Shown one piece after another: positions 42,064 to 51,432 of a DNA stretch of 64,000 bases (position 1 is its first letter; each line of letters starts with the position of its first letter). A program made the position numbers and the translations under genes. The notes beneath the pieces were generated by a model that had not been told where the DNA came from, searched no databases, and saw only the letters and a list, made by a program, of their open reading frames with translations. The DNA is from an uncultured Spirochaetales bacterium. GTDB taxonomy: Bacteria > Spirochaetota > Spirochaetia > Sphaerochaetales > Sphaerochaetaceae. The stretch is from positions 39,322 to 103,321 of the forward strand of contig CASFTW010000015.1 of the NCBI GenBank assembly GCA_949297785.1, written 5' to 3'.

Positions 42064-43296
42064 CTACATATAAACCTGACGGGCTGTATCGTAATAGACA
42101 AAACAGTCCCTGATGAAATCTAGCAGATTAATCACGCTGATTCCAGCACTGAGCGTTCCCACAGGGTTGATCCATCCTGCAGTCTGAGGGTATATATTTG
42201 CAATTGAGCTTGCCGCCACATACAGGGCAAAGCTCAGTATCGTGTTTCTGAGAGAAGTGTACATCTCTTCCTTTGCATCCCTGACTCTGCCGTCCCCGGC
42301 CATCCACTGGGGTTTGAGCGTCACGGAATAGAAGGATGTGCCGGGTGTGATCTGAAGATTCTCGCTTTCAAATCCCTCGCTGCTCACACTCATTATGAGA
42401 GCCCCGGATTCAAAGCTGAGTGTCTGCGGCAGCTTCGGCAGTTCGACCGCAAAAAGGGAGGCATCCGCTGAATAAGGATGGGCTGTCACAGTTATGCTTC
42501 CACCGGGGATGCTCTTGAGCTCTCCGTCAATGACTGCCGTACCGTCCTCGCCTGGTGTAATTTCCGCATACATGTCATAATAACCGGCAGCACTTATTCT
42601 CATACCGGTAACAGATGAAGGGAGAAGCAGCCATGAGGAATAAGGGAACACCTCGGTCTCTTCATCTATGAAGAAATGGGCATTCGAGAAATTCTCAACA
42701 TTCACAAGCACATATGACGGGGCAAGGAGGGAAACGACAGAAGACATGAGGGATGGAAGTTCATCCTCAAGAGTACCGTCGACATACAGAGACGAATATA
42801 ACTCAGTGACTTTGCCACCGGCATACATATACACATCAAGGCTGCTGATCCCGTCCTCACCGGAGCTGATGAAGGCAAAGAAAAGATCCAGACTGTCTAT
42901 GCGGCTCACATGCTCAAGCATGGCAGGATCACGCAATGAGAGAAACACATCTTCGACATCAACCGGTATCAGGATGAAATCCTCATCACCTTCGTAATAC
43001 GGGCTGTAGGAAGAAGGAGATGATTCTCCATTCTCCCTTTCTGCCGCATAGCCATCGTGCACAGCTTCAAGAACCTGTCTTTCTGTTTCCTCAAGGTATC
43101 TGGCATAATTTATGCCGGTAAGTTCCTGGGAAGGAGGAAGAAGAGAGAAGACCGTATCAAGACAGCTGACTGCAAAACTGTCAATATCCTCAGACGGATT
43201 TCCGCCTGCAGCATACCCGATATTAAGCGCAGATGCGCACACAGATACGGAGAAGAATGCAAAAAGCAGGCATGATACAGCTGTTTTCCTGAACAT
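42064..43296 (-). CDS. Exported protein of unknown function
   Basis: A 410-residue protein with a signal peptide (FRKTAVSCLLFAFFSVSVCA). Internal segments are beta-rich and PEGA-like (GSITVTAHPYSADASLFAVE), and the C-terminal 50 residues contain a hydrophobic stretch (TILSFALYVAASSIANI). I start at the ATG at 43296, where GGAGAA lies 6 nt upstream; an ATG at 43308 is also possible. It lies between prfB and ftsY on the same strand. I do not recognise the family. Confidence 0.72.
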   Translation of the reverse strand: MFRKTAVSCLLFAFFSVSVCASALNIGYAAGGNPSEDIDSFAVSCLDTVFSLLPPSQELTGINYARYLEETERQVLEAVHDGYAAERENGESSPSSYSPYYEGDEDFILIPVDVEDVFLSLRDPAMLEHVSRIDSLDLFFAFISSGEDGISSLDVYMYAGGKVTELYSSLYVDGTLEDELPSLMSSVVSLLAPSYVLVNVENFSNAHFFIDEETEVFPYSSWLLLPSSVTGMRISAAGYYDMYAEITPGEDGTAVIDGELKSIPGGSITVTAHPYSADASLFAVELPKLPQTLSFESGALIMSVSSEGFESENLQITPGTSFYSVTLKPQWMAGDGRVRDAKEEMYTSLRNTILSFALYVAASSIANIYPQTAGWINPVGTLSAGISVINLLDFIRDCFVYYDTARQVYM

Positions 43297-43315
43297 ATTC
43301 TTCTCCATCCGGCAT

Positions 43316-44417
43316 TTATGCTTCTTCTTTCGCCCAGTTGAGATATGCTTCGATGAACGGGTCAATCGCACCGTCCATAACCGCATTTATGTTTCCGATC
43401 TCGACATTTGTCCTGTGATCCTTCACCAGGGTATAAGGCTGGAAGACATAGCTTCTTATCTGGCTGCCCCATGCGATGTCTTTCTTTGCAATGGCGTTCT
43501 TCTGATGTTCCTCCTCACGCTTTTTCTGATAGTACTCGTAAAGGCGTGAACGGAGCATCTTGAATGCGACTTCCTTGTTCATGAACTGGCTTCGTTCATT
43601 CTGACACTGGACGACAATACCGGTTGCATAGTGCGTGATACGGACAGCTGAATCGGTTTTGTTGACATGCTGGCCGCCGGCACCGCCTGCACGGTATGTG
43701 TCAAGACGGTAGTCTTCCGGCTTGAGCTCGATTTCAATGTCATCATCAATAAGAGGAGACGCATAGACGGAAGTGAATGATGTATGTCTTCTCTTGTTCG
43801 CATCAAACGGGGAGATTCTGACAAGACGGTGCACACCGGCCTCTCCCTTGAGATAGCCGAACGCATAAGGACCGGAAACCTTCACTGTGGCACTCTTTAT
43901 GCCGCCTTCATCCTCAAGGATGTCAAGGATCTCACTCTTGAAACCGTGACGCTCACACCATCTGAGATACATTCTCAGAAGCATGTTCGCCCAGTCACAG
44001 GCTTCAGTTCCGCCGGCACCGGCATGAATTGAGAGGAACATGTCGTTCTTGTCAAATTTGCCGTCAAGCAGAGTCTTCAGCTTAAGAGGCTTATACTCCT
44101 CGTCAAGTTTCATGATCTGTTCATCAAGTTCAGCGGTAAGAGCCTCATCATCCTCGCTTGAATACATTTCAATCAGGTCGGAAATATCATCAATATCCTT
44201 GATCAGCTTCTGCCACGGGAAGTATGAGTCCTTGAGCGCATTGAGTTTCTGGAAAGTTTTTTCCGCCTCATCCTTGTCATTCCAGAAGTCAGCTTCACCT
44301 GTCTTCTGTTCAAGGTCGTTTATCTGAGAAAGCACGTCAGAGCTTTCAAAGACGCCTCCATACGTTATAGGCTTCTTCTTTTATGGTGTCGAAAAGTGCT
44401 CTGTTCTGTAAAAACAT
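43316..44417 (-). CDS. prfB: Peptide chain release factor 2 with programmed +1 frameshift
   Basis: RF2 ends translation at UGA and UAA. The gene is read in two frames: 24 codons from ATG 44417 (MFLQNRALFDTIKEEA, then YNVWRRL) to an in-frame TGA at 44346-44348, and then a +1 shift at CTT-TGA into the main frame (ESSDVLSQINDLEQKTGEAD). A Shine-Dalgarno-like GGAGG sits 3 nt before CTT, the same spacing as in the classic E. coli site. The main frame has the GGQ motif (RAGGAGGQHVNKTDSAVR) and an SPF codon-recognition motif (ISPFDANKRRHTS). AAGGAG precedes the ATG, which follows the GH57-like stop directly. Confidence 0.95.
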
Positions 44418-46244
44418 TCATTTCTCCTTCGTACTCGATATACGGGTAACAATATTCAGACTTTGTGCACTCTGCGGTGCAATGCTGACTTTGAAAGTCA
44501 GCTTCACCTTAGTATAGAGATAAAACTGCTCTGAGCCAAGACTTGTGACTTCACTCTGATAGCGGTTTTCCTCACTGACTGAAAAATAATCAGTGCTGGT
44601 GAAGGACAGCTGGAGGCAGCGGGAAGAATCAAAGAACCTGACATTCTTTATTCCGGAAAGAGCGCTGCCGACCAGGGGTTCCCTTTTCTCGTTATATGCA
44701 AATGCGGATGCACCCGGCAGCGTGAAATATATCACGGTTGAATATTCCCCGCTCAGGAACTCGCTGCCTTGATTCACGAGCGTATGTGACATGTAAAGAT
44801 TCTGGTTGTTGAGCTTGTAATGCTTCTCGACAGAAAAATTCATATCCTCTTCCTGATACGAGAAGCAGAACTCGCTCCTGCTCTTGTTCACGCTGTCAAG
44901 GCTGTATGTCCTGTAGCCTAGGAGATACTCCCGTCCGTTTATCACATAGCTGTCAATAAAGCTTCTTTTCTTTCTCGTTTCAGGGAACGTCTTGAGCCAG
45001 AAAGGCACTGTATCGAATATGTTGAGACCGAGTTCCCTTGAGGAATATTCATATACCGATGCACCGGTAAGGGAAAACAGGGCCCTGGCCTGGCGGCCAT
45101 AGCAGAACTCCTCATCCAGTCCATCGTCATCCACATCGGCACAGTTCAGTCTCAGTCCTGCCTCATCAAGACTGTTCTCCGCATCGATCAATGTCTTGTA
45201 ATACTGCCTGTGCTCATTCAATGACAGACATGAGGCCTGTGTGTCACAGAGAAACAGAGAACCGCAAGGAAGAGTCGAAAGCATCTCCTGAAGTCTCCGC
45301 CTGAGCACTCTGTCTTTCTTTGACTCACTGGCAAACTCAGCAAGAGTGAGATAGCGGTTCAGGTAGAACCTGAAGTCCTCGCTCCGGCTGAAAAGATCGT
45401 TGAACGAAGCAAGTCCGTTTGCATATGCATCACGCCCGTACCAGCCGTTTGCAAGATAACCCACACACTCCGTATCACAGTCGCGTGCGAGAATTATGTC
45501 CGCTCCGGCACTCTGTGCCGCAGAGAAAAGAGACGTGAACACGGTATAAAGTTCCTCATCATCCTCCCTGTGGTAGCTTGCACCCTGACACAGCTGGTCA
45601 AGATTTATCATGCAGGTGAGATTCTCATCATCAGAATTCAAGACTATCTCCCTCATGATCTGCTTGAGCTGGTCAAGGGATATCTCATTCTGGGCATATG
45701 AGCTGACGGCTTTTGAGAATTTGTCATTTGCCTGAAGCACATCTATTTTTCTGCCTATCTCATTCATTCTGAATGATGATCTGCCGGATGATTTCTGACC
45801 CAGGGCATCGTATGATGATATCACCAGCCTCTCCAGCCCGATTGTCTTCATCATCGTGACAATACTCGGCGCCCATATCTGACCGTAGCACCAAAGCGTG
45901 GTGGCCCTGACACCATATGTCTTGCGGATGAGCGTGGTTGTCCTGTCAACGGCAATGGACCGGTCCTTATGCGGAATAAGCGGAAGAATGGTATTGTTGT
46001 ACGCACTGGTGAAAAGCTCCAGCGAACCGCATTTGGCAAGCGTGGAGACAAGAAGATTTATCTCGGGAAAATGCATCCCGAGATACTTTATCATCGCGCT
46101 GGGACAGGCTATTGAAAGCCTGCAGCTGCGGTTATTGTGAACATAAGTCAGCACAGGCTTGAGAATACAGGTTATCAGTCGCATGAACACCGGATGCGGA
46201 GATGCATGTGATACCTGTGAATAAAAGCCTAGCACGAACTTCAT
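44418..46244 (-). CDS. Degenerate GH57-family (amylase/glucanotransferase-like) protein
   Basis: A 608-residue protein with GH57 architecture: an N-terminal (beta/alpha)7-like domain (FTSAYNNTILPLIPHKDRSI, about residues 78-97; TLWCYGQIWAPSIVTMMK, about 116-133) and a C-terminal DUF1925/1926-like beta domain. In active enzymes the strand reads W-L-T-E-R-V-W with the nucleophile Glu (E123 in the Thermococcus enzyme); here position 121 is Gly. The N-terminal HNHQP-type motif is also replaced by FYSQV. A catalytic role is therefore doubtful, though a substrate-binding role is possible. It follows rnfB by 15 nt and directly precedes prfB. Confidence 0.7.
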   Translation of the reverse strand: MKFVLGFYSQVSHASPHPVFMRLITCILKPVLTYVHNNRSCRLSIACPSAMIKYLGMHFPEINLLVSTLAKCGSLELFTSAYNNTILPLIPHKDRSIAVDRTTTLIRKTYGVRATTLWCYGQIWAPSIVTMMKTIGLERLVISSYDALGQKSSGRSSFRMNEIGRKIDVLQANDKFSKAVSSYAQNEISLDQLKQIMREIVLNSDDENLTCMINLDQLCQGASYHREDDEELYTVFTSLFSAAQSAGADIILARDCDTECVGYLANGWYGRDAYANGLASFNDLFSRSEDFRFYLNRYLTLAEFASESKKDRVLRRRLQEMLSTLPCGSLFLCDTQASCLSLNEHRQYYKTLIDAENSLDEAGLRLNCADVDDDGLDEEFCYGRQARALFSLTGASVYEYSSRELGLNIFDTVPFWLKTFPETRKKRSFIDSYVINGREYLLGYRTYSLDSVNKSRSEFCFSYQEEDMNFSVEKHYKLNNQNLYMSHTLVNQGSEFLSGEYSTVIYFTLPGASAFAYNEKREPLVGSALSGIKNVRFFDSSRCLQLSFTSTDYFSVSEENRYQSEVTSLGSEQFYLYTKVKLTFKVSIAPQSAQSLNIVTRISSTKEK

Positions 46245-46259
46245 GAATCAGAAACCTCT

Positions 46260-47063
46260 TCAGTCCTTTTTGACTATGCACTTCTGCGGGCAGAGTTCTG
46301 CTGCCTGTGCAATATTGCTGTGATCAGCAGAAAAGTCAATCGAGGAAAGGAAAGATGTGACCTTGCAGCCGGATGAGGGAACCTTGACTTCACATATCTT
46401 GCAGCCGATACAGCCGACCTTGCATTCCTTTCTGACCTTTGCACCGCTTTCATGGTTGTTGCAGGCAACCACGTACTGAGCACTGGCAGGAATCATCTTT
46501 ATTACTCCGGTAGGACAGACACTCGTGCATTTTCTGCACCCGATGCACTTCGAGCTGTCAACCCTGATGAAACCTTCGCTGTCCTTATATATAGCCTGTG
46601 CAGGACAGACTTTCATGCAGGAACCAAGATGGAGACAGCCTTCCTTGCAGGCGTTCGGACCTGCCTGAAGAAGATAGGCGGCATTGCAGTCCATCATTCC
46701 CTCGTACTTGAAATCAATGCCGGTGACGGCTTCATTGCCGCGGCAATGAACGAAAGCGACCATCTTCTCACCCGGCATATCAACACTCACGCCCATGATC
46801 TCGCCCATTCTGGCAGCAAGAGCAGCTCCGCCGGGAGCACAGAGCCCCACTTCGGCTTCTCCCTTGTATACAGCTTCTGCATATGCGGAACAGCCGGCAA
46901 AGCCGCAGCCGCCGCAGTTGGCACCCGGCATTGAATCCTCAAGTTCCACAAGTTTCTCATCTTTCACAACAGCAAGCTTCTTGTCCGCAACCGCAAGTCC
47001 GAGGCCAAGGATAAGACCCATGCCCGCAATAACGCAGAATGCTGAAATTATGGCAGTTATCAT
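46260..47063 (-). CDS. rnfB: Rnf electron-transport complex subunit B
   Basis: Ferredoxin-docking subunit of the ion-pumping ferredoxin:NAD+ oxidoreductase. The N-terminal membrane helix (ITAIISAFCVIAGMGLILGL) precedes an iron-sulfur motif NCGGCGFAGCSAYAEAV (about residues 50-66), then two ferredoxin-type clusters around C-x2-C (GSCMKVCPAQ and CIGCRKCTSVCPTG) and a further cysteine-rich C-terminal segment. Start at the ATG at 47063 with GGAGG 8 nt upstream; the longer ORF lacks a ribosome-binding site. Last of rnfCDGEAB. Confidence 0.95.
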   Translation of the reverse strand: MITAIISAFCVIAGMGLILGLGLAVADKKLAVVKDEKLVELEDSMPGANCGGCGFAGCSAYAEAVYKGEAEVGLCAPGGAALAARMGEIMGVSVDMPGEKMVAFVHCRGNEAVTGIDFKYEGMMDCNAAYLLQAGPNACKEGCLHLGSCMKVCPAQAIYKDSEGFIRVDSSKCIGCRKCTSVCPTGVIKMIPASAQYVVACNNHESGAKVRKECKVGCIGCKICEVKVPSSGCKVTSFLSSIDFSADHSNIAQAAELCPQKCIVKKD

Positions 47064-47073
47064 CTTTTCCTCC

Positions 47074-47667
47074 TCATACCAGACCGAGATTAGTAAGCAG
47101 ACTCTTGTCGAATGCCATGAAGGCAAGCGCCATCAGTCCTGCTGAGATGAATGCGATAGGAACACCCTTGAAGACCTTTCTGACCGGTGTGAGTTCAAGT
47201 TTCTCCCTTATGTTGCTCATCAGAACAATCGCAAGCGTGAACCCCAGACCGGCTGAAAGCCCTGCAAAGAAGCTTTCAAGCAGATTGTAACCTTCATCTA
47301 TGTTTATGATCGCGATGCCGAGAACAGCACAGTTCGTCGTGATAAGAGGAAGGAAAATGCCCAGTGCCTTGTAAAGAGACGGGCTCATCTTCCTTATGAC
47401 CATCTCGACGATCTGCACCAGTGCGGCGATGACCAGGATGAATGAAATCGTCTGCAGATAGGCAAGATCAAACGGAATGAGCAGATATGTGTACACTGCA
47501 TAGCATACGACACTGGCAACTGCAGTTACGAATGTTACCGCCATGCCCATGCCGAGGGCGCTTTCACTGTTCTTCGATACACCGATGAAAGGGCACAGTC
47601 CCATGAACTGTACAAGAATGAAATTCTGGATGAACACATAAGTGATGATTATTGCGATATAAGTCAT
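47074..47667 (-). CDS. rnfA: Rnf complex membrane subunit A
   Basis: A 197-residue integral membrane protein with six predicted helices; typical segments are FIQNFILVQFMGLCPFIGVS (conserved N-terminal motif), VEMVIRKMSPSLYKALGIFL and NCAVLGIAI, which are characteristic of RnfA/NqrE. It forms the membrane core with RnfE. It overlaps rnfE by 4 bp. Confidence 0.95.
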   Translation of the reverse strand: MTYIAIIITYVFIQNFILVQFMGLCPFIGVSKNSESALGMGMAVTFVTAVASVVCYAVYTYLLIPFDLAYLQTISFILVIAALVQIVEMVIRKMSPSLYKALGIFLPLITTNCAVLGIAIINIDEGYNLLESFFAGLSAGLGFTLAIVLMSNIREKLELTPVRKVFKGVPIAFISAGLMALAFMAFDKSLLTNLGLV

Positions 47668-48305
47668 GCTCTCTCTCCTTTTGCCGCCTTGCGTTCACTG
47701 TTCCATGTGAAGAAAGCCTTGAGATAGCCCATAACCAGCAAAGCACCCGCAGCCAGTGTGAGAACTCTCACAGGACTCTCGCTCAGGCCGGGAATCGTGA
47801 TGATGAGACGCTGTGTCTCGCTGAGATTGAAAAGAGTAATGGTTCCGGCTCCGAAGATTTCCCTTATCGCGGCAATGAGGGACAGGGCCAGCGTGAATCC
47901 GATTCCCATGCCGATTGCATCAAGCGCACTGTCAAGCACCGTGTTCTTGTTTGCAAATGCTTCGGCACGTCCGAGGATTATGCAGTTCACGACAATCAGC
48001 GGCAGATAAACGCCAAGTGCGTTGAAAACTGCAGGAACGAACGCGTGAAGGACCATCTCGACGATCGTGACGAAGGATGCGATGACGACAATATATGCCG
48101 GGATGCGGATTGAATCCGGAATGATCTTTCTCAATGCGGAAATGAAGATATTGGAACCGAGCAGCACGAAAAGAACGCTGGCTCCCATGCCGAACGCATT
48201 GAACACCTGTGTCGTGACACCGAGAGTCGGACACATTCCGAGCATGATTATAAATGTCGGGTTTTCCTTGAAAATACCCTTTGTGAGTTCATATCTGTGT
48301 GACAT
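47664..48305 (-). CDS. rnfE: Rnf complex membrane subunit E
   Basis: A 213-residue integral membrane protein homologous to RnfA, with LTKGIFKENPTFIIMLGMCP and TLGVTTQVFNAFGMG at the N-terminus and VEMVLHAFVPAVFNALGVYL mid-protein. The C-terminal GERA tail is cytoplasmic. It abuts rnfG (shared stop/start base) and overlaps rnfA by 4 bp. Confidence 0.95.
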   Translation of the reverse strand: MSHRYELTKGIFKENPTFIIMLGMCPTLGVTTQVFNAFGMGASVLFVLLGSNIFISALRKIIPDSIRIPAYIVVIASFVTIVEMVLHAFVPAVFNALGVYLPLIVVNCIILGRAEAFANKNTVLDSALDAIGMGIGFTLALSLIAAIREIFGAGTITLFNLSETQRLIITIPGLSESPVRVLTLAAGALLVMGYLKAFFTWNSERKAAKGERA

Positions 48306-48856
48306 CAGCGGCCTCCTAAGCTCTTCACGTAATCAGAACCGGATCTTATGGCGGAGCTTACGCCATTGAAAGTGACAGTTGCACCGGATACCGCAGAAGG
48401 ATCGGCAAGATCATTCTTCGATTCAGGAAGAGCCTGATCACCGCCAAGTCCTTCAAACATTGCCATGTACCAGCTTTCCTCGGCTTTCTTTCCAAGGCCC
48501 GGAGTTTCACTGTTGCTCATGACTTTGGCAGAAAGAACGGAACCGTCGGTGTAATAGCTTGCGGCAATCACGATATCGCCGCCGTAACCTGTTGTCGTCA
48601 GCTCGAGAATGTAACCGACAAGTTTTCCGCTTTCATCACTGAGAGGAATCACGTAGCTGATATCATCCCCGTTACCCTCTCTCTGTTCACCCTGACTGTA
48701 GCCTCCGGAAACGGCGGCAAGGGTCTCCATCGTGGTCCGCTGTGTGTTTATTTCAATGTAAGGTGCCGTTATCTGGTTTATCACTGCAAGCAGGATAACG
48801 GAAACGGCACAGATTGAGAAAAGGATGAAGGCAACTTTCAAACACTGCTTGATCAT
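48305..48856 (-). CDS. rnfG: Rnf complex FMN-binding subunit G
   Basis: A 183-residue protein with one N-terminal helix (VAFILFSICAVSVILLAVIN) and a periplasmic FMN-binding domain; the Thr of SGATVT near the C-terminus (about residue 165) is the residue flavinylated by ApbE in this family. Start at the ATG at 48856 with GGAGG 7 nt upstream, overlapping rnfD by 4 bp; the longer reading frame is the rnfD shadow. Confidence 0.93.
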   Translation of the reverse strand: MIKQCLKVAFILFSICAVSVILLAVINQITAPYIEINTQRTTMETLAAVSGGYSQGEQREGNGDDISYVIPLSDESGKLVGYILELTTTGYGGDIVIAASYYTDGSVLSAKVMSNSETPGLGKKAEESWYMAMFEGLGGDQALPESKNDLADPSAVSGATVTFNGVSSAIRSGSDYVKSLGGR

Positions 48857-49914
48857 TTCTTTGCCTCCTTTACCGGCCTGACATAACCGAATTTTCTGGG
48901 TCTGACATATCTGTCGATAGTCGGCGTGAGAATATTCATGAGTATGATTGCCAGAGATACGCCTTCGGGAAGGGAGCCGAAGTAACGGATGAGGAAGGTG
49001 AAGAACCCGCACCCGAGCGCGAATATTACCTCGCCTTTCTTCGTTGTCGGAGTTGTCACCCAGTCTGTTGCCATGAAGAAGGCGCCGAGCATGATGCCTC
49101 CGGTGAAAAGCGGCATGAGGACTTCCCCGCTGAAAAGACCTGTTCCCGCCCTGAGTCCTCCGAAGATCCATGAAAGGACGGCAAACGAGGAAAGGAAACA
49201 GACAGGAATATGCCATGTGATGACTTTTGATGCGATGAGGAAGATTCCTCCGATCAGTATGCAGAGTGCCGAAACCTCTCCGATACAGCCGCCGACATTG
49301 CCGATGAACGCGTCAACGGTGTACGGTGATATATGAAGCGCATTGCCGATACTCTGTGCTATGCCTGTGGATGCATAGCCGAGTTCGCTGAGGACTCCTT
49401 CATAGTCCAGACCGGAAAGACCGCCTGAAATCGCAGTCTTCACAGCCCCGAGCGGAGTCGCGCTTGCAAGCGCATCGGCACTCAGCGCACGCGGTGCGAT
49501 GAATGCAGACATGGCTGACGAGAAGGAGAAGAACACGAACACACGTCCGGCAAGAGCCGGGTTCATCCAGTTGCAGCCCAGACCTCCGAATGTCCATTTG
49601 ACAACAAAGATCGCAAAGAACGATGCGATTACCGGGATGTAAAGAGGAATCTCCGGCGGCATGTTCATGCCTACAAGAAGACCTGTCACGACAGCCGACA
49701 GGTCAGGCAGGGTATTCTTTCTGTCAATGAGGCCGAGCAGGAACTCCGTGAGAACGGAAGCTGCAACTGACACGAGAAGGACGACAAGCGCCCTTATACC
49801 GAATGCATATATACCCCACAGACAGGAAGGAAGAAGAGCGATGATGACAAAGAGCATGCTCTTTTGTATATCCATGCCTGTATGGATGTGCGGACTTACA
49901 GTTACTCTTTTCAT
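48853..49914 (-). CDS. rnfD: Rnf complex membrane subunit D
   Basis: A 353-residue integral membrane flavoprotein (NqrB/RnfD family). N-terminal SPHIHTGMDIQKSMLFVIIA is typical; ASATPLGAVKTA (about residue 158) contains the Thr usually flavinylated with FMN. About nine hydrophobic helices are visible. I start at the ATG at 49914 preceded by AAGGAG; the ORF extending to 50031 lacks this support. Confidence 0.94.
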   Translation of the reverse strand: MKRVTVSPHIHTGMDIQKSMLFVIIALLPSCLWGIYAFGIRALVVLLVSVAASVLTEFLLGLIDRKNTLPDLSAVVTGLLVGMNMPPEIPLYIPVIASFFAIFVVKWTFGGLGCNWMNPALAGRVFVFFSFSSAMSAFIAPRALSADALASATPLGAVKTAISGGLSGLDYEGVLSELGYASTGIAQSIGNALHISPYTVDAFIGNVGGCIGEVSALCILIGGIFLIASKVITWHIPVCFLSSFAVLSWIFGGLRAGTGLFSGEVLMPLFTGGIMLGAFFMATDWVTTPTTKKGEVIFALGCGFFTFLIRYFGSLPEGVSLAIILMNILTPTIDRYVRPRKFGYVRPVKEAKK

Positions 49915-49915
49915 C

Positions 49916-51223
49916 TTACTTTCTCCTTGACATCTTCTTGCCCAGCTTGAAGCCCTGCACAAGAGGAAGGTGTGCCGGACAGATGAATGCACAGCATCCG
50001 CATTCCTTGCAGTCCAGAAGACCGAGATCAAGAGCTTCCTTGTATCTTCCGTTCTTGATATTCCTGAACATCCTGTTCGGCATCAGTCCCATGGGACAGT
50101 GTGCGACACACTTTCCGCATGAAACGCAGACACCTTCACTGACCACTTCAGCCTTAAGTGCGAGAATTCCGCTGGTGCCTTTCAGCACCGGTGCCTCCTC
50201 ATCCGCAAATGCGAAGCCCATCATCGGGCCGCCGGAGATGAGCTTGTCAGGCTCCTCGCAGTTATATCCTCCGCAGTATGCGATAAGATCGCTTGTCCTC
50301 GCTCCTACCGGACAGAGAAGATTCTTCGGCCTGTTCACGGCCTCACCTGACACAGTCACGATTCTTTCAATCAGAGGCTTATGGAAAACGCATGCCTCAT
50401 ATACTGCATATACGGAGCCGATATTGCACACCACAGCTCCGACATCGATCGGAAGCTTTCCGGAGGGGACTTCCCTACCCACCGCAGCTTTTATGAGCTG
50501 TTTCTCATCCCCCTGAGGATATTTCATCTTGAGCGCAAGCACTTCCACAGGGTATGAATACTTCGCGATTCTCTCCTGCAGAAGAGAAACAGCATCAAGC
50601 TTGTTGGCTTCTATTCCGATTATTATCCGGGAGGGTGAGAGGATCTTTGCAAGTATCATGACACCTTCCAGTGTCTCATCCGCCCTTTCAAGCATTGAAC
50701 GGTAATCACTCGTCAGGTAGGGCTCGCATTCAACACCGTTGATTATGAGAGCATCAACCTTCTTTCCTTCAGGAACGGCGAGCTTGACATGTGTCGGGAA
50801 CGTCGCACCGCCCATACCGACAATGCCCATGTCCCTGATCGTATCAAGAAGAGCCTGAGGACTTTCATTCTTCCAGTCGTAGCGTGTTGTGAACATTTCG
50901 GGCTGAATCTCATCGGCCTTGATGACCACAGCTTCACAGCTGACACCATTGGCAAGTCTCACATTCCTCACGTCAACCACACTTCCCGATACAGGTGAAT
51001 GCACATTGGCGGAAACGAACGAGTCAGACTGCCCTATAATCTCTCCCTTCATGACAGAATCGCCCTTCTTTTTCAGAACTTTTGCCGGAGCTCCGATATG
51101 CTGTGACATCGGAACAACAAGTGTCTCCGGTACAGGCAGTATTTCCATCGGACTGTTTTTAGACAACTCCTTCTTGTCATGAGGATGAACACCACCGCGT
51201 TTAAAGGTGGACATTCTTATCAT
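49916..51223 (-). CDS. rnfC: Rnf complex NADH-binding subunit C
   Basis: A 435-residue subunit that carries the NADH/FMN site and two 4Fe-4S clusters. Conserved pieces: GMGGATFPTHVK (glycine-rich FMN/NADH loop, about residue 138), ALIINGVECEPYLTSDYR, PSGKLPIDVGAVVCNIGSVY, and two cluster motifs, CVSCGKCVAHCPMGL and CKECGCCAFICPAHLPL. Start at the ATG at 51223 with AAGGAG 7 nt upstream. First gene of the rnfCDGEAB operon. Confidence 0.95.
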   Translation of the reverse strand: MIRMSTFKRGGVHPHDKKELSKNSPMEILPVPETLVVPMSQHIGAPAKVLKKKGDSVMKGEIIGQSDSFVSANVHSPVSGSVVDVRNVRLANGVSCEAVVIKADEIQPEMFTTRYDWKNESPQALLDTIRDMGIVGMGGATFPTHVKLAVPEGKKVDALIINGVECEPYLTSDYRSMLERADETLEGVMILAKILSPSRIIIGIEANKLDAVSLLQERIAKYSYPVEVLALKMKYPQGDEKQLIKAAVGREVPSGKLPIDVGAVVCNIGSVYAVYEACVFHKPLIERIVTVSGEAVNRPKNLLCPVGARTSDLIAYCGGYNCEEPDKLISGGPMMGFAFADEEAPVLKGTSGILALKAEVVSEGVCVSCGKCVAHCPMGLMPNRMFRNIKNGRYKEALDLGLLDCKECGCCAFICPAHLPLVQGFKLGKKMSRRK

Positions 51224-51257
51224 ATACCTACTCCTTTTCAGTTGAATGAACAGAATA

Positions 51258-51287
51258 ATGATACAACAGGATTGCATTTTAACTCAA
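51258..51287 (-). promoter_or_regulatory. Promoter of the rnf operon
   Basis: On the minus strand, TTGAGT (51282-51287) and TATCAT (51258-51263) are separated by 18 nt, with TTG before the -10 box. The predicted start is about 30 nt upstream of the rnfC ATG. Much of the cluster down to 37.3 kb runs in the same direction and may be partly driven from here. Confidence 0.6.
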
Positions 51288-51354
51288 CAAAAGTTTTTGA
51301 CATGATTGTGCCTTTTTTGTGTGCTGATTCAAATGCGGAAAGTGAATGGATGCC

Positions 51355-51398
51355 TGAAAAAAAGAGAATCAGGCAGTCCGTGCTGCAGACTGCCTGAT
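51355..51398 (-). terminator. Intrinsic terminator of the sulfatase operon
   Basis: A perfect 11-bp stem, ATCAGGCAGTC (51368-51378) with GACTGCCTGAT (51388-51398), has a 9-nt loop. On the minus strand it is followed by TCTCTTTTTTT, so it ends transcripts from the sulfatase gene and insulates the rnf promoter. Confidence 0.88.
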
Positions 51399-51432
51399 CA
51401 AAGCAATATTCTGACAGAAGAAACAAATATTC

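Noticed and set aside
48857..49216. N-terminal extension of rnfG
   Set aside because: The extra residues are the out-of-frame shadow of rnfD; the internal ATG at 48856 has GGAGG and a canonical membrane helix.
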